From DATAGZ01 sp036263455 (lineage in GTDB: Bacteria > Pseudomonadota > Alphaproteobacteria > Dongiales > Dongiaceae): a stretch of 64,000 nt of DNA. Of the stretch, positions 1 to 7,108 are shown piece after piece (within the stretch, counting starts at the first letter, position 1; every line of letters begins with the position of its first letter). Below the pieces are notes generated by a model, which was not told the origin of the DNA, searched no databases, and worked only from the letters and a program-made list of their open reading frames with translations. Made by a program: the position numbers and the translations under genes. The stretch is taken from the NCBI GenBank assembly GCA_036263455.1, contig DATAGZ010000006.1, positions 124,001 to 188,000 on the forward strand. Reading direction: 5' to 3'.

Positions 1-1066
1 CAAACACATGCGGCAGCGCTTTTGGTCGATTGGCCGCCCAATGATAATGATTGAGCGTCTCATCCTCGCGCAGCCGATATCGGTTCGATCCGTTGGCCAG
101 GTAATAATCCAGCTCGGCCTTGTCCGGCATGGCAGGGGCGCAGCCATGGCGCGAAACGACCAGCGCCCCGCAAGCATTGGCGAAGCGGCCGGCTTGCTCC
201 CAGGAATGACCACTGAGGTGGCCATAGAGAAGTCCGCTCATGAAGGCGTCGCCAGCGCCCAGCACATTGAAAACATCGACCCGATTGCCGCCGACCTCTA
301 TCGCGTCCTCGATCGCGCCGGGATAGATCGTGCAGCCCAGTGGTCCGCGCTTGCAAACCAGCACTGCCTCGGTCAGCGAGCGCGCCACACGCAGGGCCTT
401 ATCGGTATCGCTCGTTCCCGCCGCGATATGAAACTCCTCCTCGGTGCCAACGACGATGTCGCAGTCGGGCAGGATACTCTGCAGATGCTGCGTGACATTT
501 TTATCCGCCACGAAACGTTCCTCGCCCAGGCCGTGCCCGGTCAGTCCCCAAAGAACGGGGCGGTAGTCGATATCGAGAATGACCGTCCGGCCGGCCTGCC
601 GCGCAAGAGAAATGGCACGGCGCGAGGCACGGTCAATGCCCGGCGTAGAGAAATGCGTGCCCGTCACCAGCACCGCTCGCGCCGAAGAGATAAAGTCGGC
701 ATCGACGTCGCTTTCATCGATCGCCAGGTCTGCGCAATTCTCCCGGTAAAAAATCAACGGAAAGCGATGCTGGTCGCGAATACCGAGAATGACCAAGGCG
801 GTCAATCGGTGGGGATCGGTGCGCAGATGGGAGATGTCCACGCCTTCGGCCGCCATGGTCTCTTGGATGAAGCGACCCATATGCTCGTCGCCGACCCGGC
901 TCAGGAAGGCGGAGGACAGACCCAGCCGCGCGGTGCCGATGGCGATATTCGCCGGACAGCCGCCCACATATTTCGCGAAGCTTGCCATGTCTTCGAGCCT
1001 TCCGCCTATCTGCTGGCCATAAAGGTCGACCGAGCAGCGTCCGATAGTGATGAGATCCAGCGCCAT
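1..1066 (-). CDS. iolC: 5-dehydro-2-deoxygluconokinase, 5' part (runs off left edge)
   Basis: PfkB-family sugar kinase that phosphorylates 5-dehydro-2-deoxygluconate in myo-inositol catabolism (cytosol). The ATG at 1066 on the minus strand begins MALDLITIGRCSVDLYGQQ, which I recognise as the typical IolC N-terminus. It is followed by the substrate-site stretch KYVGGCPANIAIGTARLGL and RVGDEHMGRF. About 355 codons stay open to the window edge. The last residues, LNHYHWAANRP, sit where the kinase domain ends in the long alphaproteobacterial IolC proteins that continue into a DUF2090 (IolJ-like aldolase) domain. I therefore infer, but cannot see, a fusion beyond the left edge. The remaining iol genes would be expected further left. 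Confidence 0.93.
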   Translation of the reverse strand, partial: MALDLITIGRCSVDLYGQQIGGRLEDMASFAKYVGGCPANIAIGTARLGLSSAFLSRVGDEHMGRFIQETMAAEGVDISHLRTDPHRLTALVILGIRDQHRFPLIFYRENCADLAIDESDVDADFISSARAVLVTGTHFSTPGIDRASRRAISLARQAGRTVILDIDYRPVLWGLTGHGLGEERFVADKNVTQHLQSILPDCDIVVGTEEEFHIAAGTSDTDKALRVARSLTEAVLVCKRGPLGCTIYPGAIEDAIEVGGNRVDVFNVLGAGDAFMSGLLYGHLSGHSWEQAGRFANACGALVVSRHGCAPAMPDKAELDYYLANGSNRYRLREDETLNHYHWAANRPKALPHVF

Positions 1067-1118
1067 GTCTGTAACGGATAACCAAGCCGGCAGAAAGTCA
1101 AGCCTCGGTGCGAAAGAT

Positions 1119-1147
1119 TTGACAGGGCAGGTGTCATCCGCTAGATG
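1119..1147 (+). promoter_or_regulatory. Candidate sigma-70 promoter of tRNA-Asp
   Basis: A consensus -35 box TTGACA (1119-1124) is followed by 17 bases and a TAGATG -10-like box (1142-1147). The tRNA begins 11 bases further on, at 1159. Spacing and position fit a tRNA promoter. This is seen in the sequence; transcription is not proven. Confidence 0.6.
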
Positions 1148-1158
1148 GTCGCCCGTAC

Positions 1159-1235
<77 letters not shown>

Positions 1236-1250
1236 TTTCTTCGAGTGGAT

Positions 1251-2711
1251 ATGGCGCGCATCGCTATCGGAGGGTTTCAACACGAAACCAATTCCTTTGC
1301 CCCCCTCAAAGCGACCTATCGCGACTTTGAAATAGCGGATGCGTGGCCGGGGCTGACGCGCAGTCAAGATATTATCGATCAGTTCCGTGGAATGAACCTG
1401 CCGATTTCCGGCTTCATCGAAAGCGCCGGTCGCCATGATCTGGCGCCGCTCCTTTGGTGTTCGGCCTCGCCCTCCGCCGATGTTATCCGCGATGCATATG
1501 AAAGGATCACGGCCGAGCTGCTCGAGCGTCTCAAGACAGCCGGCCCAGTCGACGCGCTTTATCTTGATCTTCATGGCGCGATGATCGCCGAACATTACGA
1601 GGATGGAGAGGGCGAGCTTCTTACTCGCATCCGAGCACAGCTCGGAGATCGCGTCCCGATCGTCATCAGTCTCGACCTTCACGCCAATGTCACGGCGCGC
1701 ATGGTGGCGCTGAGCGATGCCATCGTGGTATGCCGCACCTATCCGCATGTCGATCTTGCTGAGACCGGCGCGCGCGCTTTTCTGTTGATTGAGCGGTTGC
1801 TCGGCGGAGAACGCTTCGTGAAGGCGTGGCACAAGCTGGATTTTCTGGTGCCGCTTACCTGGCAGTGCACCCTGATCGAACCAGCCAAGTCGCTTTATAC
1901 GCAATGTGCCACGCTCGAACGCGATACGGTGGTTTCCACCTCGATTGCCTTTGGCTTCCCTCCCGCCGACATCCGGGAGTGCGGTCCGGCGGTGCTGGCC
2001 TATGGCCTCGATCAGAAGGTTGACCGGGCTGCCGCGCAGCTTCGCGAAGATTTTCTGGCCGCGGAGGCCGATTTCGCCGGCAAGGTCTGGTCGCCCGACG
2101 AAGCGGTGATCCACGCCATGAGCCAACGCGGACCGATCATCCTCGCCGACAGCCAGGACAATCCCGGGGCAGGCGGCAGTTCGGATACGGTAGGCCTGCT
2201 CGAGGCATTGCTGCGCAACCATGCACAGAAGGCCGTTTTCGCCAATCTGTGCGATCCGCGTAATGCGGAGCTTGCCCACCGCGCCGGGGTAGGTGCCGAG
2301 ATCACCATCGAGCTCGGCGCCTGGTCGGGCATGCCCGGCCACCGGCCGTTTTCGGGTACTTTCAGGGTAGCGGCGCTCGGCGATGGCGATTTCATGGCGA
2401 CGGGGCCGTTTTACCGCGGCAATCGCATGCGGCTCGGTCCGATGGCGCGACTCGATATCGGAGGGGTCGCTATCGTATTGACAAGCCACAAGCAGCAGGC
2501 GGCCGATCAAGCGATGCTGCGCCATGTGGGAATCCAACCCCAAGAGATGCATATCCTGGCGCTGAAATCCTCGGTCCATTTCCGTGCCGATTTCCAGGAA
2601 CTGGCCCGCGAGATCCTCATCGTGGCCGCTCCGGGCGCCAATCCTCTAGATAACAACGATTTACCGTATAAGCGACTTCGGCCGGAATTGCGGCTTATGC
2701 CGCGTCTTTAG
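1251..2711 (+). CDS. M81 family metallopeptidase (MlrC / DUF1485-like)
   Basis: A 486-aa cytosolic protein of the MlrC family. Family members are zinc peptidases first known from microcystin breakdown, although most genomic copies have unknown substrates. The N-terminus MARIAIGGFQHETNSFAP is the typical family start. YLDLHGAMIAEHYEDGEGEL and VISLDLHANVT are the conserved His/Asp-rich blocks expected to bind metal. LADSQDNPGAGGSSDT lies in the linker to the C-terminal half. I use the ATG at 1251; an in-frame GTG at 1245 would add two residues. There is no good Shine-Dalgarno, and the gene lies 15 bases behind tRNA-Asp, so it is probably transcribed with the tRNA. The physiological substrate is unknown. 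Confidence 0.88.
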   Translation: MARIAIGGFQHETNSFAPLKATYRDFEIADAWPGLTRSQDIIDQFRGMNLPISGFIESAGRHDLAPLLWCSASPSADVIRDAYERITAELLERLKTAGPVDALYLDLHGAMIAEHYEDGEGELLTRIRAQLGDRVPIVISLDLHANVTARMVALSDAIVVCRTYPHVDLAETGARAFLLIERLLGGERFVKAWHKLDFLVPLTWQCTLIEPAKSLYTQCATLERDTVVSTSIAFGFPPADIRECGPAVLAYGLDQKVDRAAAQLREDFLAAEADFAGKVWSPDEAVIHAMSQRGPIILADSQDNPGAGGSSDTVGLLEALLRNHAQKAVFANLCDPRNAELAHRAGVGAEITIELGAWSGMPGHRPFSGTFRVAALGDGDFMATGPFYRGNRMRLGPMARLDIGGVAIVLTSHKQQAADQAMLRHVGIQPQEMHILALKSSVHFRADFQELAREILIVAAPGANPLDNNDLPYKRLRPELRLMPRL

Positions 2712-2724
2712 ATTGCCCCTGACG

Positions 2725-3438
2725 TTATCGAAGGCCAGGGACCAGTACACCACCCTTACAGCTAGACCGGGGCAGCGCAGGACAAGCCTGCGCATGAAAG
2801 TCACGATCAAAGCAAATACGCATCTCCTTGAAGACAGCCATACCGGAAGAGAGCCCGCAAATCGGCACGAAGGCTGCGGGTGGCAGCGCGGGATTGGCAC
2901 GGGTAAAGGTTGCCGCGAGGCCAGCCGCCGCGATACGTCGATCAGAATTTTCAGAAAACTCCTTAGGGATATGGATAATATCCCTGAGTTGCTGGAGCTT
3001 CTGCAAATATTCTTCGGCGGACAAGCCGGAGCAGGAGCCGTGCTTGCGCCACTCGCATTGCAGCAGCCGCGGGCTCGGCACCGTACAGAGCAGGGAAGCC
3101 GTTTGGGCGGCCAGCAGTGGCGCGCCATCGCCGCAATATTGCGGCCAGGGGCCTTTGCTGCGCTCCGGCCAAAGCCCATGCACGACGAAACCGAAGCGGT
3201 TGTCGCGGCATTCGAAGCGTGTCGCATTTCCCGCCGGATGGTCGCGGCAAAAGCTCGGCGCCCAGGAAAGAACAAAGGTGTAATAATCGAACACCCCCGC
3301 AACGCCGCGACGGGCTTCCACGCTATGGCATGCTTCGCCCATGGCGAGAGTAGGGGCTGGAATCGTACAATCCGCTCTGCTCGGTTGTCCATAAAACAAA
3401 GCCCAGGCCAGGCTTGCAATCACCGCTAATTGGCGCAA
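2725..3438 (-). CDS. Secreted ribonuclease T2 family protein
   Basis: Periplasmic or secreted endoribonuclease of the RNase T2 fold, cutting single-stranded RNA through 2',3'-cyclic phosphates. Both active-site blocks are present: CAS-I as FVVHGLWPE and CAS-II as EWRKHGSC, preceded by the conserved FVLSWAPSFC. The frame stays open upstream to 3561, but that extension would be translated from the antisense of tRNA-Arg (3453-3529) and is not real. The best start is a TTG at 3438, giving RQLAVIASLAWALFYGQPSRA as a signal peptide, then DC. A GTG nine codons further in is an alternative. With the TTG the product is 237 aa, usual for bacterial T2 enzymes. Several cysteines suit a disulfide-bonded exported protein. 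Confidence 0.9.
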   Translation of the reverse strand: MRQLAVIASLAWALFYGQPSRADCTIPAPTLAMGEACHSVEARRGVAGVFDYYTFVLSWAPSFCRDHPAGNATRFECRDNRFGFVVHGLWPERSKGPWPQYCGDGAPLLAAQTASLLCTVPSPRLLQCEWRKHGSCSGLSAEEYLQKLQQLRDIIHIPKEFSENSDRRIAAAGLAATFTRANPALPPAAFVPICGLSSGMAVFKEMRICFDRDFHAQACPALPRSSCKGGVLVPGLR

Positions 3439-3452
3439 CAGTGCCCAGAGCC

Positions 3453-3529
3453 GATTCCGTAGCTCAACCGGATAGAGCACGAGCCTTCTAAGCTCGGGGT
3501 TGCAGGTTCGAGTCCTGCCGGAATCGCCA
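3453..3529 (+). tRNA. tRNA-Arg(UCU)
   Basis: A 77-nt cloverleaf. Acceptor GATTCCG pairs perfectly with CGGAATC. The anticodon stem CGAGC/GCTCG encloses the loop CTTCTAA, giving anticodon TCT (3487-3489), which reads AGA/AGG. The T-arm contains GGTTCGAGTCC. Discriminator G and encoded CCA end at 3529. It lies head-on against the 5' end of the RNase T2 gene. Confidence 0.97.
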
Positions 3530-3569
3530 TGGTTTTCTAGGAATATCGGTGCATGAACCATGGCTGCGG

Positions 3570-4484
3570 CTATTCCTCGTCTTGTGCCGCGCGCTCCAAA
3601 AGGCCGATCGCGTAAGCGTGGGAGCGCCGTTCCGTTTCTTGGATAGCGGCAAGGCCGAGAACTTCATTCAATGCATTCAGCGGAAGCATCTCTCCACCAA
3701 AGATCGAACTGTCACCGCTTTTGACGATGCCGGCATAAAAGCGTGTCCATATCTGGGCTGCTAAAAAGGTCGCGGCGGTCGGAAAGGCCACCGCCGCATA
3801 GCCGATTTCTTCCAGGACATAGGCGGGGAGGGCGGGGCTGCGGCCACCCTCGGTCACGCTCGCGAGGCAGGGTCCGGGTATTTCCGCGCAGATATAGCTC
3901 ATCTCTTCCGCATTCAGCGGCGCCTCCACTATCAGCATGTCGGCGCCTGCGGCGCGGTAGAGTTGGGCGCGTTCCGTGGCAGCTTCCAGCCCTTCTATTT
4001 CGCGCGCCCCGGTGCGGGCGACAATCATCATATTTTCCTGCCGCGCATCCAGCGCTGCCTTAAGCCGGGCGAGCATTTCCACCACCGGGATGAGCTTTTT
4101 TCCGCCCGCCAAGCCGCTTCTTCGCGGGGCTAGCTGGTCCTCTAGGACGAGGCCGGCTATGCCAGCCTGTTCCATGAGCCGGACCGCTCGGCCGATTTGG
4201 GTAGTATCGGCGGGACTCGGACCCGCCTCGGCGAGCACTGGCAGAGACGTGCGCGCGCAGATCCGCCGGTAATGCTCGGTCAATTCCGCCAGCCCGAGCT
4301 GCCCGAAATCCGGCTCGCCAAGCAAGCCGGCATGAAGGGCGTAGCAGCCGGCATAGAGCGCCTTAGCCCCAGCCAATTGGGCGAGTCGCGCCGAGAGCGC
4401 GTCCTGGATCCCCGGCAGAATAACTATCTCTTCGGCCGCCACGGCCCCGGCGAATGCGCGGCGGGCGTCCTGGCTAGTAGACAT
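3570..4484 (-). CDS. Isocitrate lyase/PEP mutase superfamily protein with altered active site
   Basis: 304-aa TIM-barrel protein of the PEP mutase/isocitrate lyase superfamily (2-methylisocitrate lyase, oxaloacetate decarboxylase and relatives). The fold is clear from ILPGIQDALSARLAQLAGAKALYAGCYA, VLEDQLAPRR and VEMLARLKAA. However, the usual active-site motifs are changed. The metal-binding DADTG becomes EAGPS (residues 86-90). The catalytic loop K-R-C-G-H reads RRSGL (121-125), so the Cys and His are gone. The usual ARTDA reads ARTGA (156-160). It is full length with no frameshift, so it is not a simple pseudogene. It may be a non-lyase branch or a pseudoenzyme, and no specific reaction can be assigned. 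Confidence 0.85.
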   Translation of the reverse strand: MSTSQDARRAFAGAVAAEEIVILPGIQDALSARLAQLAGAKALYAGCYALHAGLLGEPDFGQLGLAELTEHYRRICARTSLPVLAEAGPSPADTTQIGRAVRLMEQAGIAGLVLEDQLAPRRSGLAGGKKLIPVVEMLARLKAALDARQENMMIVARTGAREIEGLEAATERAQLYRAAGADMLIVEAPLNAEEMSYICAEIPGPCLASVTEGGRSPALPAYVLEEIGYAAVAFPTAATFLAAQIWTRFYAGIVKSGDSSIFGGEMLPLNALNEVLGLAAIQETERRSHAYAIGLLERAAQDEE

Positions 4485-4507
4485 GGAACCGATTCCCGAC
4501 AGTGGTG

Positions 4508-4537
4508 TTACAGAATCACATAAAGCTTGCCTATACT
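4508..4537 (+). promoter_or_regulatory. Candidate promoter upstream of small secreted protein
   Basis: A good -10 box TATACT (4532-4537) sits 18 bases after a weak -35 candidate TTACAG (4508-4513). A short inverted repeat, TTGCC then GGCAA, flanks the -10 and could be an operator. It lies 52 bases upstream of the ATG at 4590. The assignment rests on motif and position only. Confidence 0.35.
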
Positions 4538-4589
4538 GGGCAATCTGGAGAAACTATAGCGCCCATTTTTGTTGGAAAGGAAAATAATT

Positions 4590-4943
4590 ATGACAAAGAA
4601 AATGGCTTTCGCTCTTTCCTGTGCGGCATGTCTAGTGGGGGCGAAAGTCTCCTTAGCAACACCCGCGGATTTCGGTCGCTACCATGAGGCGATTCGAGTA
4701 GCCGAGTTGTGCAGCTCCTCCACAATCAATGATGAAACGCGCATGGGATCGATGGGCAGCTGGTATAAGATGTCGGATTATATCGCCCGTAAGGCTGGTG
4801 ATAATCTTACCGTAGGCACCAAGCTCAGCCTCATCCAGCAGGCCAAAATGGACGCCTGGGACCTGGTTGAAAAATACGGCTGTGGTAGTCCCGAAGCGCA
4901 GCCTTATCTCGCCCTCTACAACACAGAACTATCCCGCCTGTAA
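4590..4943 (+). CDS. Small secreted protein of unknown function
   Basis: 117 aa. The ATG at 4590 is preceded by GGAAAGG with 9-base spacing, which fixes the start; the open frame continues upstream to 4569 but is not needed. Residues 1-23 (MTKKMAFALSCAACLVGAKVSLA) form a signal peptide with an A-L-A-type cleavage region. The mature part is about 94 aa and mostly helical in character. It carries two cysteines (in ELCSSS and EKYGCGS) that could form a disulfide. I recognise no domain. It is alone on its strand, followed immediately by a hairpin and the convergent AsmA-like gene. Confidence 0.72.
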   Translation: MTKKMAFALSCAACLVGAKVSLATPADFGRYHEAIRVAELCSSSTINDETRMGSMGSWYKMSDYIARKAGDNLTVGTKLSLIQQAKMDAWDLVEKYGCGSPEAQPYLALYNTELSRL

Positions 4944-4955
4944 GACGGCTGTTCC

Positions 4956-4982
4956 CCGCACCGCCCTATTTGGGCGGTGCGG
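4956..4982. terminator. GC-rich hairpin between convergent genes
   Basis: Perfect 11-bp inverted repeat CCGCACCGCCC - TATTT - GGGCGGTGCGG. It begins 13 bases after the stop of the small secreted gene and includes the TAG stop of the convergent AsmA-like gene (4966-4968). There is no long T tract, so it may be a weak or Rho-assisted terminator serving both directions. Confidence 0.55.
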
Positions 4983-6942
4983 CGTTGGGGGCGTTCGACG
5001 GGACGGGCTTCTTGCTCTGGGGATCGAAATGCCGACAGTCCGTATCCTGCCCCAATCCTAAATCCACAAACGGAATGACAGCAAGAATCGGATTGACGAT
5101 TGCACCCAGGACTTTTTCAATGCCACTTTTATTGGCGGTGTAGGTCGGGTCCACTGCAATCGTCACCCCGGTGAATGAGCCAGTCACCGCGACCGGCGCG
5201 TTGGCTGATAGCAGACTCACGTCCTTCGGGTCGGAATTCAAATGGATATCGATCTTCTCCTGCCCCAGATCGATGGCGCCTGTGGCCCAGATATTGGAAT
5301 CAGTGGTATCGATCACCAGCCCCTCGATTTTGGCCACGCCTTTGTTCAAGCTGAAATCCCCCAGCATGCAGCGAATGGTATAGGGTTTGGTGGGGGTAAC
5401 GGCGACGAGCAAGGCCTGGCCAATATCCAATCCCATCAATTCGACGATCAGGGGATCGAGCGTTCCTCCAACCATGGCGAGCGTCAAACGTCCATTGGCA
5501 TCACCGGCAACGTCCGCAAGCGTACGCCCATTACCGGCAATCGCGATCTTGCCCCCGAAATGGCCCGCCGTGACATCGGCCATTTTCGTAGCGGTCTTTT
5601 GGAAAAAAGGCTTCAGGGCAATATTGCTCAAGGTCAGATTTGTTTCGATGCGCGGAATGTCTTTGCGTCCATCCAGGACGAGCGCGCCGCTCACTTTACC
5701 TTGCGCCACGCCCATTGCGATAGGATCGAGTCGCAGAAGCCCACGGTCGAGCGAGATGGATGCCGTAATGTTCTCGAGCGGCAGTTTGGGGGCCAGAATC
5801 TCCTGCCCGCGAAAGCTCACCCGCATGTCCATGGCGCGCAGCCGCTCGAGATCGATCGGCTGGTTAGGAATGATCTTATTGCCTGCTTTCGTGGGATAGG
5901 GCCGGTCGCGAGGCGCGCCGATGAAGCTCGTCATATCCTTGGCATCGAGGCGGTGCGATGTAATCGCGGCCTTGAGAAGAGGCCGTTCGCCTCCGAAATC
6001 CACACTTGCGTTGCCCGCGATGTCGCTGCCACCCAGCCGGCCCTCGAGGTGATCCACCTCCCAGTGGTCGTGGTTCCGTTTGAGATCGCCCGACAGGGCA
6101 TAAGGCGGCGACGGCGGAAGGGGGATATGCGTGAAGAGATAGATATCTGCGAGATTATTACCCGAGGCGGCGAATTTGGCCTGCATGATTTCGGGATTGA
6201 CGGGATCGTTCAGGACGCCATCCACCTTGACGTGGATGTCGCCCAGTTTCGCATCGAGAAAAATGGGGTAGGGGCGGGTGCTGGTGCGTAGCTCGGCAAG
6301 CGAGGCCCCCTTCATGGTGAAATCGAGCTTCTTGCCCTGCAGCGTGCCTGTTCCCTGGAGCTGGATCTGTGTGCTTCCCGTTCCCATGACATCCCGGGTC
6401 TTGGCATCGATGTCTATTTGACGGCCAGGGTCGCGATAGATGATTTCACCATTGGTAAGGGAGAGCATATTTACATAAGGGACCGTGCTCCGTTCGGTCG
6501 GCACCGTCGCCTTCACCGCGGCACCGGCCACGCTTGGCCCAAGCTTCCAGTTCGGCTCGCCCTGGGCATTCTTTTCGAGCACCATCTTTGCATCATCGAT
6601 AGCAAGGTCGGGGAGCACGATGCGCCCCTTGAGCAATTCGCCAAGGTCGATATGAAAGCGCAGATGACCCACGCGCAGCATATCCGGGTCCTTCGACCAG
6701 GGCGCATTGGCTATTTTTATATCTCGAAGCTCGATTTGCGGAACCCAGGCCCACTGTCCTTGGATATCGCCGAGCTCGATCTTGCGGCCCGTGGCTGCGC
6801 TCAGCCGTTCGATGGCGGGGCCTTTGAGCCAGTTCCAATTGAAAAAAAGCAGAAGGCTGCCCACGGCAAGGATAATGACGATCGTCAGGCCGCCAATAAT
6901 CCAGGCGCACCAGGCGAGCACGCGGCGGAGCGACACAGGCAT
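4966..6942 (-). CDS. AsmA family protein
   Basis: 658-aa inner-membrane-anchored, mostly periplasmic protein of the AsmA/TamB-like group, implicated in envelope lipid transport or outer-membrane homeostasis. One N-terminal membrane helix (about residues 14-34, GGLTIVIILAVGSLLLFF) is followed by the typical AsmA opening: LSAATGRKIELGDIQG, then PQIELRDIKIAN. Long beta-rich stretches follow, and an AsmA-type C-terminal block (GGTLDPLIVELMGLDIGQ) lies near residues 500-520. It lies 166 bases downstream of the moxR-type operon on the same strand and could be its last member. The exact substrate is unknown. Confidence 0.85.
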   Translation of the reverse strand: MPVSLRRVLAWCAWIIGGLTIVIILAVGSLLLFFNWNWLKGPAIERLSAATGRKIELGDIQGQWAWVPQIELRDIKIANAPWSKDPDMLRVGHLRFHIDLGELLKGRIVLPDLAIDDAKMVLEKNAQGEPNWKLGPSVAGAAVKATVPTERSTVPYVNMLSLTNGEIIYRDPGRQIDIDAKTRDVMGTGSTQIQLQGTGTLQGKKLDFTMKGASLAELRTSTRPYPIFLDAKLGDIHVKVDGVLNDPVNPEIMQAKFAASGNNLADIYLFTHIPLPPSPPYALSGDLKRNHDHWEVDHLEGRLGGSDIAGNASVDFGGERPLLKAAITSHRLDAKDMTSFIGAPRDRPYPTKAGNKIIPNQPIDLERLRAMDMRVSFRGQEILAPKLPLENITASISLDRGLLRLDPIAMGVAQGKVSGALVLDGRKDIPRIETNLTLSNIALKPFFQKTATKMADVTAGHFGGKIAIAGNGRTLADVAGDANGRLTLAMVGGTLDPLIVELMGLDIGQALLVAVTPTKPYTIRCMLGDFSLNKGVAKIEGLVIDTTDSNIWATGAIDLGQEKIDIHLNSDPKDVSLLSANAPVAVTGSFTGVTIAVDPTYTANKSGIEKVLGAIVNPILAVIPFVDLGLGQDTDCRHFDPQSKKPVPSNAPNAAPPK

Positions 6943-7108
6943 AAATTACAAACGGTTCGACCTACAGGATGTTCCGCGGAATGGCTGCCAGGCTTCCTGC
7001 CGTCATGCCCGACCTGTTCGTCATGCTCGGCTTTACGACATCTCCTTCAGAAAGGATAGAGATCGCCGGCCCGCGCTTGGCGCACTTTTCTCATGAGGGT
7101 CCCGCTGC

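Noticed and set aside
8..1081. 357-codon plus-strand open frame opposite iolC
   Set aside because: GC-driven shadow. The minus strand encodes a clear IolC.
3439..3561. N-terminal extension of RNase T2
   Set aside because: The extension GDSGRTRTCNPELRRLV is the antisense of tRNA-Arg; the signal peptide begins only after it.
5242..6291. 349-codon plus-strand frame opposite the AsmA-like gene
   Set aside because: Shadow frame with no recognisable domain; the AsmA reading has signal anchor and family motifs.
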